NCBI GenBank assembly: GCA_023105745.1
Contig: JALGQZ010000014.1
Location: forward strand, 9,047,888 to 9,111,887
DNA: 64,000 bases
Direction of reading: 5' to 3'
From: Austropuccinia psidii
Taxonomy: Eukaryota; Basidiomycota; Pucciniomycetes; Pucciniales; Sphaerophragmiaceae
The notes beneath the pieces are model-generated. The model worked only from the letters and a program-made list of their open reading frames with translations, searched no databases and was not told the origin of the DNA. Shown here one piece after another: positions 1-11,009 of the stretch. Every line of letters begins with the position of its first letter. Position 1 is the stretch's first letter. The position numbers were made by a program, and so were the translations under genes.

Positions 1-503
1 TTTGAACCTTTTAACCACGTGAAAAAATCATTATAATCATTGTTTGTAACTCTTATAATTATTTTTACCCCTGAACCACCCCAAAAGTGAATTAAAGCAT
101 CTTTCATTACTGTAAACTTTGTCACTTTGTTTCCAGATTCACTCTGGTCACTTTTGAGTGTGTTTTCTCTTTAATATTATTATTAAAAACTTTTTTCTTT
201 AATTAATTTCTTTCAGTTCTTTGCTCAATTAATTCCAATTTAAATTGCTCTTGAAGAAATTTCTTTTGTAGCCTTAAATATCTCTTGTAGAGTATTTTTG
301 GGATAAAATTTTATTGTTGGTAAAACAATAAATCTTTATAATATTATTGTTTTATACTAATAAAGTTATAAAAAATAAAATTGGTGTGTTTTATATTAAG
401 AATAATATTTCTTACTATTTTTAATTGATTTTTACCTTATACAAATTTTGAGGACAGGAAAAGTACTTGATTTCAAATCAAAGTTTCATATCCACACCTT
501 ACA
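1..503 (+). mobile_element. G1-family LTR, left part outside window
   Basis: Reverse complement of the first part of the 1835-bp LTRs at 5735-7569 and 11012-12846. It ends at 503 in CCTTACA, the U5 end of this family, so the LTR points along the plus strand. The flank after 503 has no TGGGGGCC primer-binding site, which fits a solo LTR or the 3' LTR of a plus-strand element rather than a 5' LTR. Several small differences from the young pair show it is a separate copy. Confidence 0.9.
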
Positions 504-1120
504 AACTCAAGCCTCCATCAATATATAGAAAATTGGCTATATTATCAGTTATTGGACAATTGGACTTTGGGCCACACTCATATTCCCTTTCCATTCATAG
601 CCTTCAGGCCATCTCCTGCTTAATTTTACCCTCAAACCCCAGGCCATCTCTTTGATTTTGGGTTTCAGGGGTCTTTGGCCCCTGGTCCACCTCCCTTTTA
701 TTAGGGGATTTAGGGCCATTTAGGCCCCCTGCACTCCATACACTGTGGACCAAGGGCCATGGGGCCACTTAGGCCCCTTTTGGCTTAAATCCAATGAGTA
801 CAAAAGGGGCCAAAGGGGGCTATACAAGCTGGGCCCCAGACCATAATCTGGCCCAAAAGCTCCAAGGGTCCCAAAATGGCCATAACTGGCCATTGACCCC
901 AAACCTCATGTCATGGCCTCTGGCGGTTGCTAGAGGCCACCAGCCACCTTCAAAAAGGTTTTCCCCTCAAAATAAGGGAAATCTCGGCCCTGCTCAATTT
1001 ACCCAAGCCTGTAGGAACCAGGACTGGTGCATATATCACCATAAGAAAATTGGCTACACCTGTCAGCAGGTGCTCAATTTGGAATTCAGCTTGGACCCAG
1101 CTCAGGCTGGGCTTTGACTG
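504..1120. other. Non-coding, GGCC-rich block
   Basis: No convincing gene. From about 560 to 1000 the tetranucleotide GGCC recurs roughly 17 times in about 430 bp, far more than in the AT-rich surroundings. Open frames on both strands here are short, overlap one another and look like by-products of this composition. Confidence 0.5.
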
Positions 1121-3087
1121 TTCTTCTGAAATGAGTTGAACCATTCCTATATCTGTTTGGAAAAATTCTTATATCTTCTCAGCCACAAGAAGATTATAGG
1201 AATATCAAGAAAATATAATCATATTTCTTGGTATTCCTTACCTACTTTGAACCACATTCTTATTTCAGCTTTGAAACTCCAGCATATGCAAAAATTCTTA
1301 TATTTTCAAATTTATTATGAAAACACTGATTCTCAAATTAGATTTTCTTTTTTTTGTTTTTAAATAACTATAGCCCAATATTCCAATTCTCCATTTAGCA
1401 TAACCAAGGTTTCTCACTTGAGAAGAGAAAATCCAAAATCCAAGAGGCTTACAAGTTTCATAATTCATTTTCTTGAAGGATACTACCAGAAGGTGTATGT
1501 CTCAATGAAATAAATGTTGATCATAGATCTATACAATGTTTGAAGAGTATTCCAGGTCTGAATATACTTATTTTATATGGATTAACTGACTGAATTGCAT
1601 TGAGAAATGACCATAGTTTGTTATAGACTTTCAAGATTTCAGGGAAATCAGCTTCAAATAAACAACCTCAAAGGTGAGAGTTCAAACTATTCATAGCTTA
1701 AGAATTAATTTAACTAATATTTATCTTTTATTTTGATCTTTAATTAATCAAATTTGTACATATTATATCATTTAGCTTCTCATTCTGGAGTATTTCAAAT
1801 TGAAAAATCAGGAATTAGTATTATAGGCTGCCTTTGTGATTGTTACTTTTCTCCTTCCATTTTTCTTCCTCTAGCCCTCCTTATCCCCTTCCACATTAAA
1901 TACTAAAAAAGATAAGTTTGTGTTGGGCAAAGATGGCCTTTTACACCAGGGTAAAGCTGAGCCAGTCGCAGCACATGAAAAGGTCTCAGCTTCAAGGCCA
2001 GTAGGGGAAATGAAAGCTTATTCATAGCAAACTCTGTGGATGAGAAGGGAAATGCACTGAGTATAACAATTGGATTGATTTTTATACTTTGAACCCCTCT
2101 GTTGTGTCAAAATTGCACAAAATCTACTTGGGGTGCTTTCATGGGGGCATTTTTGAATGTGCACCATGGCTGCAATCCACAAATGCAACATGCAGAAACA
2201 AACATGGTGCATTTGGTCTCAGGTCACCATTTTGGCCATGTAATAGAGCTAAAACAAATGGTGGAGAGGCTTTATGATAAGTGAATACAGCATGAGCTTG
2301 GGTTGACCCATTGGGCAGGTCTGCTTGGGTGTCATAATTGAAATGCTCAGTGGCTGAGCATTTGAATTGCACAACTGTTCAGCTATTGCTAGAACAATAT
2401 CAAATTCCCCCCTGAAGAGCTATTGCTATATCATCTTCATAAGAGCACAATCTGAGAATTTGCCACAGGATCAGATGATATTTTGGCAAGGCTGAGCTGT
2501 TCAGGCCCTTTGGTAATGTGCACAGAAGTGGGCCTCCCAATTAAATATACCAAAAAGTGCTCTGACCATGCCATTTCAAAAATCTTTGACACTGAGCTTT
2601 TAACACTGCATTGTCAAAAGATATACATTCTGAGCTTGCAGGTGAAAATCAGGTGAATCACCACACTGAGCTTGTGGCACATGAGCTAAACATGTGCAAA
2701 AAATGGTAATGTGGATACTCAAATTTAAGCTGCATGCAGGCTTAAATTATATTACATCATCCTAAATTGAAGAACAGCCAACATTTTAATACATACCCTT
2801 TTGGGGCACGTAGCTGGGCTGAGAAAATTCTGTACAAGAATGTGACACAGAATCCCCCTGAGGCATTGAGTCTAATTTCTCATATGCCTCCGTTTGATCC
2901 ACCTTGTTGGAGAGCTCTGCCTAATTACCACACAGTTTCTGGAGTCTTCCAGGTTATGTTAAGGGGTGCATATTGGGATGAGGAATGATTAGGGTCATAC
3001 ACAAACCGTGGACTCACTCTGGTGTCAGGGCCTGGGAAAACTATGACTGGAAGCCACTTATAAATATTGAGCCCGCGGATCATTGTG
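1121..3087. other. Intergenic, no gene recognised
   Basis: AT-rich to mixed sequence with only short open frames. From about 2460 to 2690 the motif CTGAGC or TGAGCTT recurs several times, which may be a faint decayed repeat. No coding signature, RNA gene or terminal repeat was found. Confidence 0.5.
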
Positions 3088-3486
3088 CCAACACACGCTT
3101 TTGCACACACCTACCCATGAGTAATAGGCAGGCAATTTTAAAACCCTCAGTGGACCTTTCTGAACCTGTCTTGCGGCCAACAATTAGCTTGAGCAGGTGG
3201 CCCAATTAACTGCAGATTCTCACATTCCTGAGTGAGAAAACCTGAGGCCAATCTTCACGGATTACTCAAAGGCTCATACAAATTAGCATAACACCCACAT
3301 TCGCATGCACACCAAAGTGGGTAATACACCAGAAATTGTCACAGGCATGGTGGAACTTTTGGCACCTGTCTTCAGGACAATAATTAGCTCATGTGGGTGG
3401 CCTACTTGACCCAAGATTCCCACATGCGTCAAGGAAAAAACCTGATGCCAATCTGTGTGGATTAGTTACAGCCTCAAAAACAATAG
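3088..3486. repeat. Diverged tandem duplication, two units of about 200 bp
   Basis: Two adjacent units align with an offset of about 199 bp. Shared landmarks in order are the cacacacc-type stretch followed by GTAAT, the GGCACCTGTCTT or GAACCTGTCTTG segment, CAATAATTAGCT, GTGGCC, AAACCTGA-GCCAATC and GGATTA. The copies differ at many sites, so the duplication is old. Confidence 0.6.
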
Positions 3487-4102
3487 GGGTGGATGTGTAA
3501 GTGGATCATGGGTCATGCTTGGCACCCCTTGATCAAGTCACAAATTCACAACTGGAATTCCAGTAGGCATTGTGGTATTCCATACCATTGGTATCAGCTC
3601 AAAGCTTACCAATAAAACAAAAGAAAAAAATGATAGTAAAAAAATTATGCAAAACATATTTACATATCACAACTAAAGGTTCCAAACAGAAATATATAAT
3701 ACACAGCCTCAAGATCTTATCAAGACAGTATAGTACCACAAAATCTATCCACCTTATTGCATCATAAATAACAAATTATGAAGTTCAAAGGAGTTAATCC
3801 AAATACAGTTATATGAAGATGGGCCACAGCAACAGAGCTGTATTTTGCACACCTTGATTCAATTGAAAGAAGACATACCTCAAGGCTATGCAGGAAATGA
3901 CAATATATTTTCCAAGAAAAATGTTTTCTTAGTAATATTAACATGCAGAAAACTTGATACAAATGATGAAATCTCCTTATGAAATAATACAATGCTAAAA
4001 TAAAACCACCAGCATGTTCCCCTCAAGAATGAATATCAAAATTGAAATTAGTAATCAATTAAATACAGGAAAATAGAAAAAAAATATTTTCCCCACCTTC
4101 AA

Positions 4103-4660
4103 AAAAATAAAATCTCACCAGCCAAATTATCTCAAAGACATCACATGATGTTGATAAGACACAGCACCACAAGCATAATTCTGTCAGAAAATTCATAAAA
4201 AAGTCACCAAAAAGAAAATATCACAAGGCAAATTCTCTCAAATATATCATATGAATAGAAGAAATTTCTACCAAAAGGAGCTGTATTTTCACCCCTTTCT
4301 TGGAAAAAATCAAATCTCACCAGACAGATTATCTCAAAGACATCACTTGATCTTGATTCTAAAAAGCACCACCAGCATAATTCTCTCAGTAAATATGTAA
4401 CAAAGTCACCAAAAATAAAAATCTCACCAACCAAATTCTCTCAAATATATCATATGACTAGAAGAAATTTCAATTTTCAAAAGATGTATTTTATCCACTT
4501 TCTTGGCAAAAATAAAATCTCAACATCCAAATTATCTCAAATAAATCACATGATCTTGATAAGATACAGCACCAGCAGCATAATTCTCTCAGCAAACACA
4601 TTGCTACACCAAAACTACCTGTCTCACCAGTTAAAAACTCTCAATTATGATTTTTTCTAA
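4103..4660. repeat. Three tandem units of about 203 bp inside LTR-A
   Basis: Units start near 4103, 4307 and 4508. Each opens with a form of AAAATCTCACCAGCCAAATTA followed by TCTCAAAGACATCAC. The matching region of LTR-B has four such units (near 39241, 39446, 39648 and 39852), which accounts for most of the length difference between the two LTRs. Confidence 0.75.
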
Positions 4661-4698
4661 TTACCCTGTTTTGACAAGCTCTATGGAGACCCAAAAGG

Positions 4699-4707
4699 TA
4701 TAAAAAG
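4699..4707 (+). promoter_or_regulatory. Putative TATA box of the G3 LTR
   Basis: TATAAAAAG followed by a purine/pyrimidine block (AGGTCCTCTCTCC). The same block sits in the inverted copy LTR-C with TATAAATAG. In LTR-B the motif has decayed to a weaker ATATAAAT. Conservation in independent copies supports a promoter role. Confidence 0.5.
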
Positions 4708-5468
4708 AGGTCCTCTCTCCGTCATTTTCCTAGAATCATGGATCAAGTTCCCACTATTCAGGATCACCACCATCCTTGAGCTAGAAGGATATCTAGAGTA
4801 GTTGTAGTGTTTTAGTTGTGAAAAGCTCATTAGCCTTGCTCAGTAGGTTAGTATTGTTGAAGAATAGTAGTACTGCTGTAGTGAAAAAGCTCAGTAGCTT
4901 AGTATTATTAACAATAATAGTAGTATAACCTTAGTTAAAAGATCAGTAGCTTTTCTCAGAAGCCTAGTATTATTAAAAGAAAACATTCAGTGATATAAAC
5001 TGAACATTAAAAATCTCAAAAGAAGAAAATCCAGTAGTCTTATTATAAGTATTAATATAAAAAATCATTATAATCAACACAAAACAGAAAATATATTCTT
5101 ATTAGTCTTATTAAAATAGCAGAAACACAACAAAATTATATTATCATTACTTTTATTAAAATAACAGAAAATCTTAGTCTTTATTTTATCAGAAATTTTA
5201 GTTTTATATCAGAATTTTTACTGTAGTATTATGGATAGGTCTGATTTAGAGATTTCTGATGCGTCTTCTCTTTCTTTTAAAGCCAAAAATCTTATTTTAT
5301 TTTGTGATTATCTGTAGGCTGACTATTCAGTATTATTTAGAGGGGCAGTTAATACACCTGAGCACCCATGGTTATTGGAAAATTCTGACATTCAGAATAG
5401 ACTTACCAATAAATTTCCCCTCAAGGTACTGCCTTATTTAATCACACATAAAAAGGAGTTCCCATATC

Positions 5469-5480
5469 TGGTGTCCCAAC
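5469..5480 (+). promoter_or_regulatory. Putative primer-binding site of G3
   Basis: TGGTGTCCCAAC starts 4 nt after the end of LTR-A. It begins with TGG, complementary to the CCA end of tRNAs, as expected for reverse-transcription priming. The tRNA cannot be named from this stretch alone. Confidence 0.45.
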
Positions 5481-5734
5481 AATGGCCAACAGCTTCAACC
5501 ATCAATGATTCATCAATTATGAGAAAAAAAATTCAAATTTAATCCATAAAAAAGCCTTTTATTAATCCAAAACTTTAAAATCCTATTAATTCAATCTGGA
5601 ATCCAAGAACCAAAAACCTTCTAAAGAATCATCACTATCAAGCTCTTAAACAAAATAATTTAATTATTATGATCCAAAAAGAGGAAAAACACCACCTGGA
5701 GGAGAATCACCTATAGATTATAGTATACCAGTTG
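5481..5734 (+). pseudogene. G3 gag, first part, cut by the G1 insertion
   Basis: Leader and beginning of the G3 gag reading frame, with several stops. The last readable peptide before the break is proline- and glycine-rich (KTPPGGESPIDYSIP). Reading resumes at 12852 on the far side of the 7.1-kb G1 element, where the duplicated AGTTG is followed by GTACACCCAGAACC. Removing G1 and one TSD copy restores a continuous sequence across the junction, which shows that G1 landed in an existing G3 copy. Confidence 0.65.
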
Positions 5735-7569
5735 TGTAAGGTGTGGATATGAAACTTTGATTAAAAATCAAGTACTTTTCCTGTCCTCAAAATTTGTATA
5801 AGGTATAATTCAGTTAAAAATAGTATGAAATATTATTTTTAAGAGAAAACACGCCAATTTTATTGTTTATAACTTTATTAGTATAAAACAATAATATAAA
5901 AATTTATTGTTTTACCAACAATAAAGATTTATCCAAAAAATACTCTACAAGAGATATTTTAAGGCTACAAAAGAAATTTCTTCAAGAGCAATTTCAATTG
6001 GAATTAATTGAGCAAAGAACTGCAAGCAATTAATTAAAGAACAAAGTCTTTAAAAAGAATATTAAAGAGAAAACACGCCCAAAAGTGACCAGAGTGAATT
6101 TGGAAACAAAGTGACAAAGTTAACAGTGATGAAAGATGCTTTAATTCACTTTTGGGGTGGTTCAGGGGTAAAAATGATTATAAGAGTTACAAACAATGAT
6201 TATAATGATTTTTTCACGTGGTTAAAAGGATTAAAATGATTTAAAAGTGGTGGTTGGAATCTTTGATTGATTGGTTTAACAGTTTTAAACTAATTAATAA
6301 AAGGAAAAGATTCTAACATGAAGAGAAAAGTGGGGCAAAGAAGACATTCTTTTATAGCCATCAATTCTCTTACTCCAAAAGTAAAATTTACTCTTGTCAG
6401 TCGTGAAAAACAGTCTGACAACAGAAAAGCCAATTATGGCATCATTGAACCCTGGTTTAGACCAAAAAGGGCTGGTTTAAGCCATTTTTAGCCATTTTTA
6501 GCCATTTTAGACCCTTAAATCAGCCATTACTATAGCAATACCAGGCCTAGAGCCTTCAAAACACGTCAGAATGTGTGTCAGAGGCGTAGAAACCAGTTAA
6601 AACTGTTTTTATTATGATTGTTTTATCTTAAGGGTAGTTTTACCTTCTTGGCAACAGCTAAAACTGTCCCAGTTGGTATCAAAACCTCATCATCAATTGA
6701 GTCCACAGACCCTGTAACTCAATTCCAGGCCAAAAGTGATGAACTTTTGCGTGAATTTTGACATCCCACGCCTGTCAGCAAGGATTTTGGGGGTCTAGCT
6801 CCCCCTTAGAGCTGGAGTTCCTTTTCCCCCCCAAATTTAATCTTTCCAATTTATTTTTCCTTTAATTCCTCATCATGTATTATACTTATAATTTACACAT
6901 GTAATTCAATTCAATTGTACAGTACAATACAGTAATAATTGACACCTAATATGTAAATCAAAGCTCACTTATGTAATACACGCGCACATTTTGACATTTC
7001 AATTGAATTCAATTGAAAATACTTTAATTCCTCATAGCTTCTAAACTAAACACAACACCTCAATTTTAACACAAAAATTGATGGTTAACACCACATGTGG
7101 TGTGAATTAAATTAAGGTTTTGAGGATTTTCAACTTTTGTATTGAAAATACTAAAAACTTAATTTAAGCTTATTTAGAGTTGAGTTACAAAAATTTCACT
7201 CAGAGGTGACCCCACCTGATTTTTTATGAGGAATCCAATGGTGAAATAAAATTTATATGTTTATTTATTGGATAAAAAGTTATAATAAATTTTATTTAAC
7301 TTTTTTCCAAATTGATTTATTTTTACACAATTTTGTTAAAATTTCATTTTTACTTAAATTTTTCAAGTATAAATGTAATTTTATATTTACAAAATTTAAA
7401 GTAATTTTATTTTTAAATTATAATTAATTTTTTATTTTTAATATAATTTTATATTTATATTTTTTATTTTTATTTTAATAATATAAATAAATTTATTTTA
7501 TTTATATTAATATGTTATTTTTTATATTTGTGGTCTTTTGGGTATATGAAATTACCTCTAAGGCTCACA
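5735..7569 (-). repeat. 3' LTR of the young G1 element
   Basis: On the plus strand it reads TGTAAGG to GGCTCACA; in element orientation TGTGAGCC to CCTTACA. It is bounded by the TSD on the left and by the polypurine tract on the right. An antisense open frame of 57 codons lies at 6318-6491. Confidence 0.93.
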
Positions 7570-7581
7570 TTCCCTCCCCCT
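7570..7581 (-). promoter_or_regulatory. Polypurine tract of G1
   Basis: On the minus strand AGGGGGAGGGAA directly precedes the TGTGAGCC start of the 3' LTR. This is the expected site for plus-strand DNA priming. The identical tract precedes the LTR at 60949-62765. Confidence 0.85.
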
Positions 7582-7592
7582 AAAAAAGAATA

Positions 7593-7793
7593 TTACTTTG
7601 TAATATTGGTGTTTCTAGTGTGTCTGAATCTCCTCAGGAGTTTGGTGGCTTCTGGTATATCTTTCTCTTCTAACCATTCATCTTCACAAGTTGGGTCACT
7701 GTACCTAACAAGGTATTCCCTTACTTTCTTGGTTCTTAATTTCCTTTCTTTAAGAACTTTGGTAATTTTCTTAGTACCAGATGTCTCAATAGG
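7593..7793 (-). pseudogene. G1 chromodomain tail of integrase
   Basis: The frame encodes REYLVRYSDPTCEDEWLEEK and a basic end (LLRRFRHTRN), the pattern of a retroelement chromodomain at the end of Gypsy integrases. The same tail follows integrase in the relative at 62.8 kb. Here it is joined directly to the end of protease (YGIDLHNNKDRYF). About 1000 codons of RT, RNase H and integrase are missing between them, compared with G2. Chromodomains of this class are thought to guide integration into heterochromatin. This one is not attached to an integrase core. Confidence 0.8.
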
Positions 7794-8187
7794 AAAGTAT
7801 CTGTCTTTGTTATTATGTAAATCTATCCCATACATGATTAAATAGTCATTTCCCAATAAAAATGGGTACTAGAGCAATTTTCCATAACAACCAGTTCAAC
7901 TGTGATTCTCAAATTCCCATTTATGTGTGGGAATATGATATTGGTATCAAAGATTCCTAATGCTTTCATTGGGTTACTTGTACTGTTGAATTTTATACCA
8001 TCAAGTAGGTGAAATCTTCCTTTATCATATGATCCTCTCCATACTTCATCCAAGGCATGTATTAGAGAGTTGTCTTTACAGTATTTGTTCACTAATTGTT
8101 ATAAGATGCTACAATTGTTATCTTGAATGTAACTATTTCTGACCTCTTCAAAGAAGGTGGTGTTCAAGTCTGTAACACTTATTCCTT
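7794..8187 (-). pseudogene. G1 aspartic protease region, partial and frameshifted
   Basis: Read on the minus strand, frames at 8187-8093 and 8092-7860 give the protease-linked region (LDGIKFNSTSNPMKALGIF, HINGNLRITVELVVMENCSS). A change of frame near 7860 then gives LGNDYLIMYGIDL. The same ending, [14 protein letters not shown], occurs in the G2 protease. There is at least one stop near 8100. The catalytic Asp-Ser/Thr-Gly segment was not found in an open frame, so it is probably inactive or truncated. Confidence 0.6.
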
Positions 8188-10533
8188 CTATTGGGATTTG
8201 GTTTTCATAAGTTGTGCCCCTTGAGCTTTTGATAAATCAAGTTGACTATTGCTCAATTGTGGCAAGTGGGAATAAGATTCCATGATGTCAAAAGTGGCAT
8301 TGATATTTTCTATATCTTTTGAAGATTCAGAAAATATGGATGATTTATCATCTGAATTGTCTTCAATTATGTCATCTTTTTCAACATCAGGTCCCTTTTC
8401 AATATTAATTTCATTGATTTTTCCCCTTTTTGGACATGTATTAGCTAAATGGGTGGTGCTTTGGCAAATATGGCACTTTTTGACTGTATCTGCAGATTTA
8501 TACCCAACATTGTTAGAATTTTCTTTGGGGTTTTTGTCCACAGAATCTTTCCAAGGTGTATTAAACCTTGATTCAAGATTCACCCTACTAGAACCAATTT
8601 TTGTTCTGGTGGTTACTTCTTCTAATATATTGATAATATCCTCTGCTGAAGATTGTTCAGTAGTCCTGCTCTTGACAGCATGCTCTAAGTCACCTCCACA
8701 TTGTCTCAGAATTTTTCTATGGATCATAAATTCTGACATGTCAGGATATAATGCTGTTAATCTGTCCTTTTGTTGGCAAAACCATGGTAAAGCTTTGTCT
8801 TTATCAGCATTAAATTTGGCAGATTCAAAGGCTGTTTCAACTTTAAACCTCCAAGCATCATTTGCCCATTTGTTGATGATTTGGGTTTTCCACCAAGTCC
8901 AACTCTGGTGTCCATGTGCTTGTCTTATTTTGATGTACCATCTGTGAGATGATCTGGTAAACAAGGTGTTAAACCTGGCTGTTACCAATCTGTCTGGTAA
9001 TTCAAAATCTTCTTTGATCATGTCAATACCTCTAATGAATTCCATATGGTCATACTCTCCTTCACCACTGAAGTGAGGCCATTCTTTAAGTTTTGGAACT
9101 TCTTTCAAGAGTGCTTGGCCCATTGATGGTTCCAAGTTATGAAAAGAAGTGGATAATTCATTTTTTAATTGTGAATTATCAGGATCCAATACTTGTGGAT
9201 TTGACATTCTTGTGCCCTCATTTTGATTTAGAGGTGTAGACATTCTTGGTAAGGTGTTCAGTATTTGTTCAATGTCATTCATTTTACTGTTGCTACACCT
9301 TTGGGAATTTCTGTATTCATGTTGGAAGCTTTGTATTAAATTTATTACTTCAATTTTATACATGTCTTCTTTATGTGTAAGTTCTTGCCATAACTCTGTC
9401 TGTCTTGTATTATCAGCAGTGACTTGATTCAATTTCATTGATAATTTTGATACTTCTTCTTGTGAAGCATCAACACACTTTTTCAAGGCAATGGTATATG
9501 TCTTTACTTCAGTAAATGAATTTGAAATGTCATCAAGGACTTTCTTGTTATCTGTCTTGATAATATTTATGGCTTGTTTAATTCTTGTTTCAATTATGTC
9601 ATCAATATTGAATTTAGAATATTTATCTGTTAATTCTTTAATAATGGCAGATTGTTCATTTATTTTATTGTTAGAAGAATTATCATTATTGGAATTTTTA
9701 ATTGTTCTCAAAACTTTTTCAAAACACATAAGTGTTTCATTAATTTGGCACAGACTCAGGTTGTTTGTTTTAATGTTGTTACAAATGGTGTCATTTTTAT
9801 CAGAAAGATGTTTTTTCACATCATTTATAGCATTATACAACTCTGGGATGGAATCAAATATGTCAGAAATCATTTCTGGAACCTTAATCTGGCTTCCTCC
9901 TTCTTCTGTAATTCCATCATGGTTCTGGCCATCTGAAATACATTTTCCATGGCATCCTGCTGAATCTTTGGGATTCTGTAGCCCTGGCTGTAAGGTTTTG
10001 GGGCTGGTGCCTTCCCTTTGCCCTTGTTTGGAGTTTGTGGCTGCTTTTTCACGTTGGAATTGCTGCTGCTGGCCACTGGGGCTGTTTTTGGCACTGGTTT
10101 GGCTGGTGGAGGGTTGTTTTTCCTCCATTCTAGTGTCAAAAGCATCATGTTTTTCTTCTCCATCAATGGATGCCATCTATTGAGCAATTTGCAAGTGTTG
10201 GGATGGCCCAAGAATTTTCTTACTGTCAGGTAAGAATTCATGCAATTCTTCCACAGGTCTGCAAGGATCTGGTACTCCTTGAATTGGAGTGCATTGTTGT
10301 ATGCACTGTGGCTGGCTTTGTATATGTCCACAGAGGCTTGTTGTGGCGGTGTCAGCTCTTTTTGAAGGTAAAATGGTATTATCAGCTTCAGAATGACCCA
10401 TTTTAGTTGTTTGGAAGTCATCAACTGACCCTTTTCCTTCTGTACCTGGTTGGCCTCTGCCATAATCACGTCTATTACCTTTTTGGGAGCTGCTTGAGGG
10501 GTTGTAGCTGGCTCCTGACCTGGTTGAAGGCAT
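8188..10533 (-). CDS. G1 gag (ORF2), one in-frame TAG
   Basis: Capsid-type polyprotein starting at ATG 10533-10531. It runs 118 codons to a TAG at 10179-10177, then 662 codons in the same frame to a TAG at 8190-8188. The N-terminal part is Ser/Gln/Pro-rich. A long, probably coiled-coil middle follows, then a Retrotrans_gag-like segment (WPHFSGEGEYDHMEFI to RQCGGDLEHAV). A CCHC zinc knuckle (CHICQSTTHLANTC) and an acidic tail complete it. The start codon lies inside the second intron of the overlapping accessory gene. Protease coding resumes after the final TAG in a -1 frame (IPIEGISVTDLN), either a recoding site or decay. Confidence 0.8.
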
Positions 10534-10861
10534 AATTATGTTTAAAAAAGGCTTAAAATAGTATTTTTACGTCAAAAAACTTACTATTGGCCAAATTTTT
10601 GGCTTTCTGAAGTGTATTACTTATATCCAAGTTAATTAATTCAGAAGATATTGGTTCAGGTTGATTATTTTGAGTCACAATAACAGTACTATTATGATCA
10701 GAATTAACAGTACTGGCAGGGATAATGCTGGTTACTGTTGAGGCTGTTTCAATGTTTTCTTGTCTTACCACGTTGTCAGACACTAAAATTAATGAAAAAG
10801 CCAATTAATTAAGTAAAAAAAAGGTTATTTCAAAAAAAGAAATAAAAATATAAGCCTCACT
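9870..10861 (-). CDS. G1 accessory gene (ORF1), three exons, overlaps gag
   Basis: Predicted spliced gene: last base of exon 1 at 10861, exon 2 10782-10585, exon 3 10519-9870, together 849 nt or 282 codons plus stop. Intron 1 (10860-10783, 78 bp) has donor GTGAGG and acceptor TTTTAG; joining A to TG makes the ATG, and the frame then has no other ATG in exon 2. Intron 2 (10584-10520, 65 bp) has donor GTAAGT and acceptor ACCAG and keeps phase. Exon 3 is read in a different frame through the gag start region. The protein is basic, with a PAPKP-type lysine/proline stretch. A related protein with the same intron layout exists in G2. Function unknown. Confidence 0.65.
10520..10584 (-). other. Predicted intron 2 of G1 accessory gene, carries the gag ATG
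   Basis: 65-bp intron with donor GTAAGT and acceptor CAACCAG on the minus strand. The ATG of gag (10533-10531) lies within it, its A 14 nt from the intron's last base. Splicing removes that start codon; retention exposes it. Confidence 0.65.
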
Positions 10862-10990
10862 TATAATATGAAAAAAAAAGTTATTTTTTTTATGGATTTT
10901 TTGAATTATAAGTATTTTTTATATGTTTTTAAATTTTTCAATATAAGAAAAAAGATTTAAAAAGAGTAAAAAGATATGTCACAGGTAAAA

Positions 10991-11009
10991 TATCATGGGT
11001 GGGCCCCCA
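10991..11009 (-). promoter_or_regulatory. Putative primer-binding site of G1
   Basis: On the minus strand the 5' LTR ends CCTTACA, then TT, then TGGGGGCCCACCC. G2 has TTT then TGGGGGCC in the same place. A TGG start 2-3 nt from the LTR matches a tRNA ending GGCCCCCA. Confidence 0.6.

Larger units (their letters stand above)
3571..5464 (+). mobile_element. Left LTR of old Gypsy element G3 (LTR-A)
   Basis: About 1.9 kb, beginning TGTGGTATTCCATACC and ending AGTTCCCA. The same sequence occurs as a direct repeat at 38727-40887 and inverted at 18854-21049. A primer-binding-site-like TGGTGTCCCAAC follows at 5469, and gag-like coding begins soon after, so this is the 5' LTR of a plus-strand element. 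It contains three 200-bp tandem units and a TATA box. No target-site duplication was found: GGCAT lies on the left, and GAGAA follows the partner LTR. Confidence 0.8.

Noticed and set aside
720..1139. Overlapping frames on both strands of the GGCC block
   Set aside because: Short, mutually overlapping, low-complexity, no start context or homologous copy.
8282..10183. Plus-strand open frames of 221 and 230 codons (8282-8947, 9491-10183)
   Set aside because: Exact antisense of the G1 gag frame with no motif of their own; they arise from the codon composition of gag.
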